A DNA stretch of 64,000 nucleotides from Okapia johnstoni (GCA_024291935.2 CM044317.1:18064230-18128229), one strand, 5' to 3'; positions 40,601 through 55,600 are shown, numbered from the stretch's first letter. The notes: generated by a model not told the origin, from the sequence alone. Made by a program: numbers and translations.

Positions 40601-43600
40601 AGAAAAGAAGATAGCAGAGGATGAGATGGTTAGATAGCATCACCAACTCAATGGACATGAATCTGAGCCAACTCAGGGAGACACTGAAGGACGGGGAAAC
40701 TTGGCATGCTGCTGCAGTCCATGGGGTCACAAAGAGTCGGACACGACTTAGCAACTGAACAAAAACAACAACCAATGAACTATCACTAAGACATTGAGTC
40801 TATGTACAGTTCACAGTGAAGTCACGTTAGGGATAGGAAAAATTGTAGATTAGCATGAATAAAGATGGGAAATATACCCTTAGATTAGCTTGAATAGTAC
40901 ATAAGGCTTTAAGAATGCACTGCTGCTGCTCAGTCATGTCAGTCGTGTCTGACTCTGTGCGATCCCATAGACGGCAGCCCACCAGGCTCCCCCGTCCCTG
41001 GGATTCTCCAGGCAAGAACACTGGAGTGGGTTGCCATTTCCTTCTCCAAAGCATGAAAGTGAAGAGTGAAAGTGAAGTCGCTCAGTCGTGTCCGACTCTT
41101 AGCGACCCCATGGCCTGCAGCCCACCAGGCTCCTCCGTCCATGGGATTCTCCAGGCAAGAGTACTAGAGAACCAATTTTTCTTTTTTTTTTTTGGCTTCC
41201 CTGGTGGCTCAGAAGGTAAAGAATCCGCCTGCAATGTGGGAGATCTCAGTTCAATCCCTGGGTTGGGAAGGTCCCCTAAAGAAGGAATTGGCAACTCACT
41301 CCAGACTTCTTGTCTGGAGAATCCCCATGGACAGAGGAGCCTGGTAGGCTACAGTCCATGGGATTGCGAAGAGTCGGACATGACTGAGTGACTACACACA
41401 GAGAACCAACTTACATGAAAAGGAAGCACGGCTCTAAAAGAAACTGTAGGAAAGCTCAGAATGAACTTCAGTAGTAGGCAAAGTAGAAAAAATCAACTAG
41501 AGGCAGTATAAGAAGGGAATGTCTTAATAGCTATAACAAATAAGCAACAATTTTGAAAATGATTAGGTTTGAAATAAAACTATTTTAATAAATAATACAT
41601 ATTCAAAACTATAGACAAGTTTATGAATAATTTCTGGTCCCTGTCAGAACATAAAAGCTTAGCTGGACAAATGCTTACAAAAAATTAAATTGGAAAGTTT
41701 CTATGAATCATTGCTGCTTTGCCTGCAGATAGAAATAAATTTAACTTCAACCCTCAATTATGACAGCATGCTGCCTTTCCATTAACAGCAATTCATTTAG
41801 GGGTTCACATTATGGTTAGAGAATTTAAGATAATTCTAAAGCATAAATGCTGATTTTAAGGTAGTAAATTAATTAAAAACAAAGTCATACTGCATTGATA
41901 AGACTGTGAAATTATTATATTTTATACTTCCTTAAAGTATAATTTCAAAAAAAAATGTGTCCATTTGTCAAGGTTCCTAAAAATATTTTATCTTCAAAAT
42001 TTTACCACTGGAAATTTACTGTAAAGAAACAGTATAATAGGAAAAATCTTCTGCTGAATTCTCTATAGTATCATGAGAGAATATGTTCACTACTATATTA
42101 GTAATATCATAACTTGATTATCTATAATGTGAAAAACTAAATGTCTGAAAAAAAGGAGGCATGTCTGAGTAAACTATACAGCCTTTGAGACTAATTTTAA
42201 AAATTGATAAAACTAGGATACTTTAGATAGAGTAAGAAGACAAAAAAATACCAAACTGAATATCCTCAAGGAACAAAGTTAAGTGAAAATGGATACGCAT
42301 TTGAAAAAAGACTTAGGGAAAATGAACACATGAAAAAAATTGTTGTAGAATAGTGGAATACAGGTCCTGTGTTTCTCTTGTTAGGATTTTATTTAATGTC
42401 ACAAATTAAAAAATAGAAAATCTAGATACTTCCAAAAACAGTTCAGAGAATAAGATAATAGTGGTTAAAATGAAATTAAGTTTTCGTGACTAATTAAACT
42501 TTTTAGAAGTGCATTTTTCCTGTGAAATACCGAATAGCTTGCCAATTTTTAATGTCATTTCCATATCTGTTATTAGACTTTGTATTAAAGTACTGCTAAA
42601 ATGCAATGGCACCCCACTCCAGTACTCTTGCCTGGAAAATCCCATGGACGGAAAAGCCTTGTAGGCTGCAGTCCATGGGGTCGCTAGGAGTCGGACACGA
42701 CTGAGTGACTTCACTTTCACTTTTCACTTTCATGCATTGGAGAAGGAACTGGCAACCCACTCCAGTATTCTTGCCTAGAGAATCCCAGGGGCGGGGAAGC
42801 CTGGTGGGCTGCCGTCTATGGGGTCGCACAGAGTCGGACATGACTGAAGCGACTTAGCAGCAGCAGCAGCAGCAGTCATATGGAGGTCTTCCCTAATTTA
42901 AAGTGAAAATAAAAATCTGCATCTTGGGAATTCCATGGCAGACCAGTGGTTAAGACTCCTCGCTCCTGATGCAGGCAGCAAGGGTTTGACCACTGGTTGG
43001 GGAACTAACATCCCACATGTCATGCACTATGGCCAAAATAAATAAATACTGCTTTCTACTCTCAAAAAACCCCCCCAAAAACAGAATCTGCACCTTACTC
43101 TTCTTGATGACACATAATTGTTACTTATATCTACTGGTGCATTCACTAAATACATGTTCTACATGAGGGTTTTCCATTATGAATCCATTCATTCTTTTTC
43201 TTTCTTTTAACGTCCCTACATTCTGGCTCATGTTTGAAATGATACTATTCAAGCACATTTTTACAAGTTAATCTTTCCTACAATATATATCTCCTAACTT
43301 TTCTTCTGTTATCTTTCTATAGAAGTAAACAATGGTTGCTTATTACTCTTTCCTAGAAACACTTCAAGATTATGATTATCTTATATTTCCATTCCCCCTA
43401 TTCGGAGTCTGCTAGTCTTCATTTCTATTCTATTTTAGCGTCTTTCAAGGTAAAACATCAGTGCTGGGAGGAGCATTGGTGCTACAGGGTTCTGAGCTGT
43501 CAGGGAACCAACCTGTATATGCTGCTCTGTTTTATACTGAAACAACATCACCTCCATTTTAGCAACTGCCACTGGTTAAATATACTTCGAAGGCTTGATA

Positions 43601-46600
43601 ACACATTTACTTTCCAAAAAAGTTAACAAGTAAAATTTGCTAATGACAGAAAAATGGATTTGGATATCAGTAGACTTATTTAAATATGGATATAATTTTT
43701 AATTTAGCTGTAATAAATAATTAATAATGATGCTTAAAAATAGAAAAATCTTAGTACTTTAAATTGATAGATGCCGTGGACAAAACCCAATCTTGAGCAT
43801 ATACTTATATAGCTACTAAATGAAGTGTTCTGATGTCAGAAGAAACAGCTATCAATCCAGTAGTCTCACTGTTCTAGCTACGCGGGATTATACAATAATG
43901 TTAAGGCACTGCAAGTCAAAAGTTATGTTATAATCAAGAAAGTGAACAATAACTTATACTAGCCATGTATGAGGATTAAAGATTAAGACTGGGAGAGAAT
44001 GTTTGACTTTTGAGAGAATGAAAATAAAACAGATAAATCTGAAGTGGGTCATAAGAATGTCTCTGAAGACAGTGATAAAATGAAAATCAGTCAATTTGAG
44101 ATTGAAACTTGCTGACTTGATTGAAACTTTACTTGTAAAAGTAACAAGTAAATAGGGAAGGTTATCTGATGAGACATTTGAAATTTTAAGAGTCCGTGGA
44201 TTCAGAAAGGTCTTTTCCCATTAGGTACAATTAAATATAAATCTGCTTGTGGATTTTTCCACAACATGAGTATATGACCAAGTGCCATGACCATGCATGG
44301 ATACTATAAAAACCAAGTGGGCATCTTGAGGTTAGAATTAAATCTGCAGCCTGGAAGCCACCTACAAAGCTCTCTGGTCATGAGTAGCTAGGGTTACTTG
44401 CATTAAGTTATCTAGACTAAAAGGCACAGATTCGTCAGCTCACGTTAGTGTGATTATGTGTACCAAGCATAATTTAATACTAAATTTAAAAAGACAATCT
44501 GATAAGCTAGCAAATATAAAAAAGAATGCAGTTCTTGGTGAACTGAGTGACTTATGAGTGATTAGTATAATTCCATCCTAACCCAGGCTATCTGTGAGCA
44601 TGTCCAGTATACTGATTAAGAGCTCCAGCTCTGGGGTCAACCTGGGCTCAAAATCGGCTCTATTACTTCATGGGTCAAGCTAGTTAAGCTTTCCATGGCT
44701 CATTATTTATAATCCTAAATGAAGACAATAAAAGTACCCAAGTCATAGTGCTGCTAGAATTATGAAAGATAATACATTCAAATTGCACAGGGAGAATATC
44801 TGACACATAGTAAACAAGTAACAAATGTTCACTATATCTACTATTTTTTTCTTCTTGGTGCTTGAAAGCCAAGCCATCTAAGTAAAGGTATTGAGAACAG
44901 TAAGATCTAACATGCTATTTTTATCTCAAGTAAGCATATAAGAATTGTTAAGACTTCTGCTTCATTGACTTCACTAAAGCCTTTGACTGTGTGGATCACA
45001 ACAAACTGTGGAAAATTCTTAAAGAGATGGGAATACCAGACTACCTTACCTGCTTCCTGTGAAACCTGTATGCACGTCAAGAAGAAACTGTTAGAATGGG
45101 ACATGGAACAATGAACTGGTTCCAAATTGGGAAAGGAGTACATCAAGGGTGTATACTGTCATCTTGCTTATTTAACTTATATGCAGAGTACATGATGAGA
45201 AATGCCAGGCTGGAGGAAGCACAAGCTGGAATCAAGACTGCCAGAAGAAATATCAATAACGTCACATATGCAGATGATACCACCTCGAGAGCAGAAAGTG
45301 AAGAGGAACTAAAGGGACTCTTGATGAAGGTTAAAGAGAGTGAAAAAGCTGGCTTAAAACTTAGCATCCAGAAAACTAACATCATGGCAACCAGTCCCAT
45401 CACTTCATGGCAAATAGATGGGGAAACAATGGAAACAGTTAAGAGACTATTTTTTGGGGGGGCTGCAAAATCACTGCATATGGTGACTGCAGCCATGAAA
45501 TTAAAAGACGCTTGCTCGTTGGAAGGAAAGCTATGGCCAACCTAGGCAGCATATTAAAAAGCAGAGACATTTTGTCAACAAAGGTCCGTCTAGTCAAAGC
45601 TATGGTTTTTCCAGTAGTCATGTATGGATGTGAGAGTTGGACTATAAACAAAGCTGAGCACTGAAGAATTGATGCTTTTAACTGTGGTGTTGGGAGAAGA
45701 CTCTTGAGAGTCCCTTGGACTGAAAGGAGATCAAACAAGTCCATCCTAAAGGAGATCAGTCCTGAATATTCATTGGAAGGACTGATGTTGAAGCTGAAAT
45801 TCCAATATTTTGGCCACCTGATGAGAAGAACTAACTCATTTGAAAAGTCCCTGATACTGGGAAAGATTGAAGGCGGGAGGAGAAGGGGACGACAGAGGAT
45901 GAGATGGTTGGATGGCATCAACGACTCAATGGATATGAATTTGAGTAAACTCTGGGAGTTGTTGATGGACAGGGAAGCCTGACGTGCTGCAGTCCACGGG
46001 GTCACTAAGAGTCAGACACGACAGAGCGACTGAACTGAACTCTTGAGAAAAAAGGTTGAGTCTTATTAGACTGAGAAAAGAACAGATTAAAAAGAAAAGC
46101 AAGCCAGTTATAATAACCAGTTGTTCTAAACTGGTATATGAAAAAAACGTCCCAGTGGTTCTAAACTTAAGTGTGCATCCTGCAGGTCTAGTGAGAACCA
46201 ACTGCCGGGCTCTACCCACACCAACTGTGGGGCTCCACCCACACCAACTGCCGGGCTCCACCCGCACAACACAGACTGTGATTCAGAGATCTGGGGTGAA
46301 TTCTGAGAATGTACATTTCTAATGAGTTCTCATCCAAGACTGCTGCCCCTTGTTGCTCCAGGGGTCACAGTTTGCTCACTATATACACTATATACACTGT
46401 ACTATATACACTACCTAAATTCACTCTCTTACACAGTTCTAGTAAATAAAACCATACACATTTCCTAGAAAACTTGAACATAAACGGTCTCCTTTAGAGG
46501 TTAGAATTTTCAAAGAAATGTTTATTTGTTTTCATTATTATATTTTAAAATATAACATTTGGCAGGTTTGATCCCTGAGTTGGGAAGATCCCCTGGAGGA

Positions 46601-49600
46601 GGATCCCCTGGCAACCCACTCCAGTATCCTGGAAAATTCCATGGACAGAGGAGTCTGGAGGGCTCCAGTCCATAGGGTCACAAAGAGTGAGACATGTCTG
46701 AGCATGCACACACAAAGATATACAAAAACTATGTATAAGATATGTAAACTGTAAAAACCATATAAATCTTATCCCTGAGTCACAGTTGTCAATTAATCTA
46801 TTCAAACACAACTGACACTCTTCCTTTAATATTAAGCTGTGCTTATTATTGAAACTGCCAAATATTCTTAAAATAAGATTTAATTTGTGAAGAATACATA
46901 TAACTTTCATGATTAACACATACTGCATTAACAGGTTAAAGTTTAAGTTTTTTTCTTCATTGCTTATTCTACAATTTTCACTAGTGAATAAATACTGTTA
47001 TTGAAGACTAACAGAACATATGAAGTTTGACAAGAAAAGTAATTCAAGCTTTCCAAGATATATTGTAAAACTACTAAAGACAGAGAACACATGAAATATT
47101 TTATCCTGAAATTACCAATTTTAAGTATTTTGTTAAATAAAGCAAGAATAAAATTTAAAAACTCACTGGACCATTCTAAAGTAGGCTTTTAATAGTAATG
47201 AGTCTTCAGTGCTATCTCAGTAACTGTACACAATGAATATTGTCAATGAAGTAAAATCTTACCCAGATCTAGTCGTTTTGAATTCCACCTTGAGGATAGG
47301 TTTGCACGGTTCTGGCTTCTTCCCATCCTTTAACTGTTTTCCTAAAATATAGTTTCCTGCATTAAATTCTAAAATTCTAAGTTACTCTAAATTCTTATAC
47401 ATTGATACTTCACAAAATGAAATATAATGAAATCCACCATGAAATATTTTGAAGTGATTTTGAATAAGATATTTAAAATGATCAATTTAGTGTTTGAAAT
47501 CCAGTGCTAAAAAGTAAATAAAATGAATAACTTGTCAACAACATTTGTGATAAAATTCTAGTAAGAGAAATTCAGTCTTTGCAATGTTTTAAAGATACGG
47601 AAAACAGGATTTAAATTTGCTTAATGAATTCAAGTTTTAATATAGCTTATTTGAGGAAAATAAGTCTAAATCATATTTTCACCCAAAGTGACAGGCTGCA
47701 AAATTAAACCCTCTGCTAATAAAGTCAATTATATTTACTCTCTTAAAGTAAAATCCATCTATTGTAATGTCCAAGACACTGCTAAAATAAACCAATCTCT
47801 GTAAAATGTGTCAAACTCATACTGTTAAAGAATTTTGATTATTTTTTAAAAGGTTGATTTCTATTATCAATTTTTACACGTTCACTGTATTAACAATTCA
47901 GAAAATGTTAAAAGAAAATAAGATATACTAATTCCCGTTTCTTAGAGATTAATCAGTGTCACCATTATGTTATTAGTAAAGGTCCCAAACACACACTGCT
48001 AACCCAACACTTCTTATCCTCTTTCCCAGCTTTTTCCTCCCAGGAACTAGCTCATTCTAATGTATTTTTAATTTTCTTTTGTTTGCTGTTTGCCTCACCA
48101 ACAAGAAAGTAAACTCCATGAAAGCAAAGATTTTTAAGTGTGTATATATTTTTTATGTATCCATGGTGACATTGTTTGGCATAGAGTGGACACTCAATAG
48201 CAATTTAATAAGTGAAGAAATTAATGATTTTTCTTTAGGATTAATTCCAAGAAAAGAGATATTTAGGTAGAATTGTATTCCAGAAAGGGTGAAGAAAGTA
48301 TGCGAGGACTTTGTCCCACCTTTCCTGAACAATGCTATTATTTTTTTCTGATTTGCTAAATGTATTGTTTAATCTCTGTGAAAATTCTTTGGCTTTCCAG
48401 TCATCTGTATTTCTTCTTTAAAAATAGCTTATATCTTTTACCCATGGTTATACGTTATCTTCTCTATATTTAAAAATAAATTTAACATTCAAAGTTCATT
48501 AATACTGTGTCCATATGTTGCAACCACTTTTCCTAGTGTCACTTGTGAATTCTAAGACATTTTAAAAAAACTGCATAGAAGTGTACATTTAAATAATCGA
48601 GTCTATCAGTCCTAATCATGCTTCCATTTAAGAAAACTTAAAATCCTAAAATGGCACTTCTTCCAAAACTAAGTTATAAATTTAATGGAATTAGAATTTC
48701 AACAGCTTTACTTGAATTTTGACAAAATGACCTTAAAGTTCACACAGCGGACTCAATGCCTATGACTGTTAAAGAAACTAAAAAGGAGACGACTTCCGGA
48801 GTGATCAAGTGAGACCTCTGTGAACTCACTCACTAAAATTGAAATACTAGCAAAATAACTAAGGGTAATCACTTCTGAACTCTGCCAACTAACTGAAGCC
48901 ACAAAATGAGCACAACACTGTCTACTCAATGGAAATGATCGAAACTTGTTAAGACCTGGGGTGGGGGGCGGGGCCAGGGTGTTTTGAAGAAGGGCTATTT
49001 CCATCCCCTATGCTCCTCAGCTCCGCGGTATGGTGCCATAAAAAGGCAATAGCATCAGCCAAGAGATAAGCCTGAAGTTTATTAGCAGTTCCATTAAAAC
49101 CAGTTTCCCTAGAGCCCAATCAGTATGTTATCCCCAATTGCAGCTTGCTGAAAAACTTTAACCCCAAGATGCTGTGGCAATTTCATTTGACACAACAGAT
49201 ATCAGCTCAGGGAGACCAAAAGCCCTACCTCCAGGCATCACGGAAGTAACAGTAATCTGCTGGCAATATGGTACCTCCCTAAGACTGTGGTTTTAGTTGA
49301 GGCAAATAAGAGGCTGGGCAGGAATTTTTTTAAAAAAAATCCTTAACAACTAGACATACTCCAGGCTGTACTTTCGGAGAAGGCAATGGCAACCCACTCC
49401 GGTACTCTTGCCTGGAAAATCCCATGGATGGAGGAGCCTGGTAGGCTGCAGTCCATGGGATCGCTAAGAGTCGGACACGACTGAGCATCTTCACTTTCAC
49501 TTGCATGCATTGGAGAAGGAAATGGCAACCCACTCCAGTGTTCTTGCCTGGAGAATCCCAGGGACGGGAGAGCCTGGTGGGCTGCCGTCTATGGGGTCGC

Positions 49601-52600
49601 ATAAAGTCGGACACGACTGAAGCGACTTAGCAACAGCAGCGCTTAAGGCAGTGTGCATGCCCAGGAAAGACCTGGGAAAGGACCTGTCTGTCATTCATCT
49701 ATGGCCAATTCCGAGACCCTGAGCAAACTCAAAGTTAAAAAAAAAAGAAAAGTAAAATGAACTGTACTACCACTGCAGAAAGTAAAATAAGCTATAATAC
49801 CACTGCTGGCAAGAACAATGGAACAGAGATAAAATGGCTGGTAAAAATGCGAAGGGTACAGTTTTTTTGAAAAGCAGGCTGAGAGCATTTATGAAAAACA
49901 GAAATATATAAAACTAGTCCATTTTGAGAAGCAGCAATTCTATTCTTAAGCATTTATTCCATAGGAATAAAAGGACCAATTCCTATTGAATATGTGTAAG
50001 AAAGGTAAAGGCAGCATAATTTGTAGTGATCAGAAATTGAAAATAAAGTTTCAAACTTGAAACTTTATTTGCAAGTTTCAAATTTATCACTACAGCATAA
50101 TTTGTAGTGATCCATCGATTAGGCATTGCTGAATAAATTATGAAAAATTGTGGGACAAACAACTAGTTGATACACAAGCATTAAAGGAATTAAGAGCTAT
50201 GCCAGATGAAAGGAAGGATTTTTCTCAAGTGCAGAGGATTAAGAAAAGCAAGATGCAAGAAAGAATAATATAATTCTATTTTTATGTAAAACAACGACCA
50301 AAAAAATCTCATATGCTCTTATATGTGCCTATAAACATGTATGATTTTAGAAATATATGTATTTTGGAAAACATCTGCAAAATTTTTAACATAGCTTATC
50401 TGGTGAGGCAGGAAATGAGAGGGGGCTGCTAATGTAGAGGAAGGTTTATGGAGAAGAGGCTGGTATTTTATGATCCTGTTTATCTACAATGATATATTTA
50501 TGTATGTTTATATGTATAAAAAACTATCATTTTTTTGTCACTACTGTGGCTTCATGGTTAGGAAGTTCTTCCCACACAAATACCATTACAACTTTGGGCA
50601 GCATTTTCTTGTAAATGTTTTATAGTTTCATTTATTACATTAATTATCTGAAGTATACTTTGGTATAGGGAAGATTTTTTCTCTAATAGTTTCAGCACTA
50701 TTTGTGTAGTTCTATTGACCTGTAATTGCCAGACAATAAAGACCAAGTATTTAAAGTGTATAATGTGATAAGCTGTGATATAGTTATGCATCTGCCAGCA
50801 CTGGTGTCCCAGGTGGCTCAGTGGTAAAGAAACCAGCTGCAATGCAGGAGACGTGGGTTCAATCCCTGGGTCGGGAAGATGGAAGGATCCCAACCACTCC
50901 ATCATTCTTAGCTGGGAAACGGCATGGACAGAGAAACCTGGTGGGCTACAGTCCATGGGGATCACAAAAGAGTCAGGCACAACTTAGCAACTAAACAACA
51001 AAAACAACTGCCAGCATTCTCATTGAACCACCAGAGCCTTCCCCACTAATGTGAAATTCACCTTTATTACATTAAGTTTTCATAAATACACACCGGTCAA
51101 CTGGTATTAGAGCATATACTCCTGCCTTCAGATCCTAGGGAAACATCTCTTCCCCTCTTTATGCAGAAAATAAGGTTGCAATGGAACCTTGAGCCTCTTG
51201 CATCCTAATTTATTAGAACCAACAAGTGACTAGTGAGAGAGTTAAGCAGAGAACAGCAGATCAAGCTGGAAAGGAGTGCCAGGGGAGAAGACTGGATTTT
51301 TGAGGTGGGAGAGAGAATGAGGAAATAAAAAAGGTGTGGGCAAAAGGAGTCTTAAATCTGAAAACTAGTCCCTCGTGGTGTACAAGGAATAAACTAAGAA
51401 TTTCAACCTCTATTTCAATCTGTTCAGAGATATATGACCTTTCAATGAAGAATTTAAAAGTCTGTTCTGAAGAAAACTTACCATTAGAACTTCAGCCTTC
51501 CTCTACCACCCAAAGTTCTAATAGGAGTGGCAGATTGATATAATTTGAGATTATAGATAAAATTTTTACATTTATTTTAAAAAATTACTTTGTATGCATT
51601 TTATTTTATGAAGCAAAACAATTATTCAGATACCACTCAATTTAATCTATTTCAATATTCACCACCAACCTTTCAGTGGCTAGAACAATCTTGAAGGAGG
51701 GCAGGTGTTGGGTGGAATATTTAGTGAGCCTTCGTAAGTTTGAGCTTATATATCTTGCATAAAACCTAGCCAGGTACAATATTCTTAACTTTTGTCTTGC
51801 TCAATAGTCTTGTTACTGCTTTATTGTGTCCAATATTTATACTTACAATAAAACGTAAAGCCAGTCTGATTTTTAATTCTTCATATACTTTCTGTCCACC
51901 CCCTGCACGGATGTGAAGAGTAGTTTCATTATCTTTGTAAAGTAAAAATGCTGCAGTTTTTACAGTCATCTTTCTTCATTAATCTTGCTTGGAAATTAGT
52001 GAGTCCTTTTGATTTGCATACTCTGAACTTTTTTTTTAACTCAGATTTTTTAAATTATGTCACTGATTATTGCTCATGTTCTAGATTATTCATCTATAAT
52101 CCTGATGCTGGGAAAGACTGAAGGCAGGAGGAGAAGGGGACGACAGAGGATAAGATGGTTGGATAGCATCACCCACTTGATGGACATGAGTTTGAGCAAG
52201 CTCTAGGAGTTGGTGATGGACAGGGAAGCCTGGCGTGCTACAGTCCATGGGATCGCACAGTTGGACACGACTGAGCTACCGAACTGATAATCCTAGACTA
52301 ACCATTTTCTAAATCAAATCAAGTAATAAGGCACTAGCTAAGATTTTACAAAGCTCATATAACTAAAGGACATTTAGAGGATCACTGGATTTCACCACTA
52401 ACTGTCATCTGACTTCTTAACTGCTAAGTCACCTCAGTAGAAAAACTTGTACTTACTCTTTCAACTACCTGTGAACTACTTTGATAAATCACTGAAAAGA
52501 TCTGGTTAAATACAAAACTTGACTTAATAAATCATACAAACCTCCATGTAACATGTGATTTCTTCATGTCTCTTACTAAGTCCTATTTCTCACATCCTGA

Positions 52601-55600
52601 AAACTACTCAGACACAATCAAAGTCCTGTTGATAACTCTGGAATTTTATTCCTATATGTCCCTTTTTTTCCATTTATAGTCATATTTGAAGTCTTCATTA
52701 TTTATTGTTGACATTAGTGTCCTAATTGGCTTCCCTTTTCTACTCCTAGCTCATCTGATGCACTACCATCAAAGCGGTATTTCCAAATATAAATTTTATG
52801 TTTCTGTGAAATCATTTCCTAGGTCTCCCTTCATGAAGTCCAAACTCTTTAGCATACTATGATGTATATTTTTGCCTCTATATGCAGTTATTAGTTTCTG
52901 GCTAATAGCTCAAAGGAAGTTTAAATACTGGTCATATTAAACTAGTGGTTTTCCAAAAGTATCCTGCTTTTGATTATGTCTTTGTACCTTCTGACTAAAA
53001 TAACCTTGTTTTGCTCTTCTTATAACTCCCCACTGATCCTTTAAGACCAAGCTCATCTAACCTGAATTTGTGAAATCTTCGTATAGCCTTCACCTAAAAC
53101 ATACTCATTACTTGTTTCTACATCATACTATGCAGGCCTTTATCAGCACTCATCGTATGCATTTTAGTTTATATATCATTTTCACTCACTGGACTATGAG
53201 TTCTCCAAGAGCAATATATTTCTAGTATTTAATCTCCGGTACTGAGGAGGTGCTCAATAAATGTCTACTGAATGAATGAATGAATGAGATGCATTAACAA
53301 ACAAATGAGGATCACTGTCAAAAAACAAGTGCTTCCCTAGTTTCTAATTAGGGAAGTAGAATGCCACTTAGAATGTAGAACACATTTGTTGTTACACAGC
53401 AGCTATGGGCTCACTCAAGAGTTGGCTACATAGTATGGCAGCCACCACTCACACATGGCTATTGACCCCTTGAAATGTAGCTACTCCACGTTATAATGTG
53501 CTGTAATATACACTAGATTTCAAAAAGTACAAAGAAAGAATGCAAAATACTTCAATTCTATATGCTGATTACACACTGAAGTAGTAATATTTTGCATATT
53601 TGGGGTAAATAATATTTGTTGCTATAATTAATTTTACTTTTTTACTGTTATTAGTATGGTTACTAGTAAATTTAACATTACACATGCAGATCTCATATTT
53701 CTATTGAACAATGATGCTCTAGAAAATAAGACGATTCAAATTGGAGAGTCACATTGTTAACAACATTAGTCTGAAATGGGGAAGGTGTTCTTTCCTTGAT
53801 GAGTGTGGAGAGAGCTGATTTATAGCTGGACGGATGACCAGTGGGATATCTGGTTTTTGGATCATGGCCAAGAGCAGTGGGATTTATGACGTGTTTCTTC
53901 AAGATCCAAAACTCTTCAAACTCCCCTTGGTGACTCTTGGTGTAGTAATTTTGGATGGCCGGCAACTGGCCTAACTGGCAATAGTGGCTTGTTCATTTAA
54001 AGGACCACTCTGAGAGTTTCTCGTGGAGTTCTTCAGAAGCCAGAGATTGGGGACTAGAGCTGGCGACTCAGCACAGTCCTTGTGAGTAAAAGTGCAGAGT
54101 GGGAGACTCATGGGATGTCTCTTAGAATGCTTACACACATTCTTTTTCTCTTGCTGCACAGTATCCTTTGCCTTTAAACAAAAGCCTTATTTGAGTATAC
54201 TCTGTGGAGTCTGGTAAGTTCTTTCAAATATAAAAACTGGGGAAAAAACTTTTGTAATTAACTATTAATACATTAAAGAATTGCAGTATAGATTTATGAT
54301 TCATTGAGTGTTTTAGGCTTCAAGTAAATCTTAAAAGTAGATTAACATAATTTTTAATATGTCACATCCTTAAAATATTATAAGTTCACTTTTATTTATG
54401 TGAAGTATGAATTTATTTTTCCTTTAGCAACCCTTAATAAAAGTTCTCTAATCCTGGTTCATTAATTTCCACCTAATCAAAAAACTTATACCTTAAAAAT
54501 CACCCATTAAATCCTTCCATTTTACACATGATGAAACTAAGTCCCAGAAAACAGTAATTATTTCTACAAAGTATTTCACAAACAGCAAAACTAGAATTAC
54601 ATTCCAGATTGTCTGATTACCGGGAAAGTGTTCTTTGATAATCATAAAAACTAGATTAAAGGGAAGTATCATCTTTTGTTTTAGTCAAAAAATCACCGGT
54701 TGATTAATTTCAGACACCCAAATGGAAACTTTCTGGAAAAATATGACCGTCAACCATCTTGATACACATAAAAATTATCCAACATTATATCAGAAAATTA
54801 TCTTAAGTGAATTCAAATCATTCTCCTTTACTGGCCATTTTATCATCATTGTCTAGATAACTGTCACGACCCTCAGGATAAGAATCCACTCTCTAACAAC
54901 TCTGGCAATGAATGATTCCATTTGAGGGTAAACTGAATATTGAACCTATAATTCAATTATAGTTCAAGCACCAGGCTGTCATTTCTCAAAGTGCTATTTT
55001 GAGGAACACTAGAGTACTGCAAGATGTTCTGTGAATAAAAAATGCTAAAGTCAAGTAAATTTAGGAAAAGCCACATAAAATATATAAACTGACACAAATA
55101 ATTAATATACAGTTGACCCTTGAACAACAGGAGTTTGAGCTGCATGGGTTCACTTTAAGGGCAAAATTAATGAACCACACAGTTTGTGGTTGGTTGAATC
55201 CACGGATTTGTGTCCACAGATATGGGGGGGCTGACTTGATGTTATGTGCAGATTTTCTAATATGCAGCAGTGAGTGCCCCTAACCTTCTGCTCTTTTCAA
55301 GAGTCAATTGAATATACGTATGCATGCTTATACATATTTTCCCTCTTAGAAATTCATAGTGTACACTGAAAACTAAGACGTCTTTCCATGAAGAAAACGT
55401 TCAACTTTATTTCAGCATTTCTAGAACTTCTTTGATCATAACATGCTTTTTCACCAAATAACTCATTAACACAGGAAACATTAGTATTATAAAATATATT
55501 TGGGGGAAAACTTATCTAAGTATCTTTTGTGCTATCCTACCAAGTAAATAAGATATCCAAATTTATATTTATTATAATCACATATGTATACAGCATGTCA

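Larger units (their letters stand above)
30746..47262 (-). other. STXBP5L: STXBP5L intron between exons 3 and 4 (16.5 kb)
   Basis: The largest intron here and the most repeat-laden, with four BovB ends, four Bov-A2 units, several Bov-tA/CHR copies, MIR and L2. 32780-34150, 35760-36230, 36360-37060, 37360-38080, 39280-40180, 41410-41980 and 43050-44600 are AT-rich; I recognise nothing in them. Confidence 0.8.

Noticed and set aside
45439..46005. Minus-strand 188-codon open frame, the second longest in the window
   Set aside because: It is the antisense of the BovB 3' end; the same peptide pattern recurs at 24061, 32087, 38153 and 40437 in other BovB copies.
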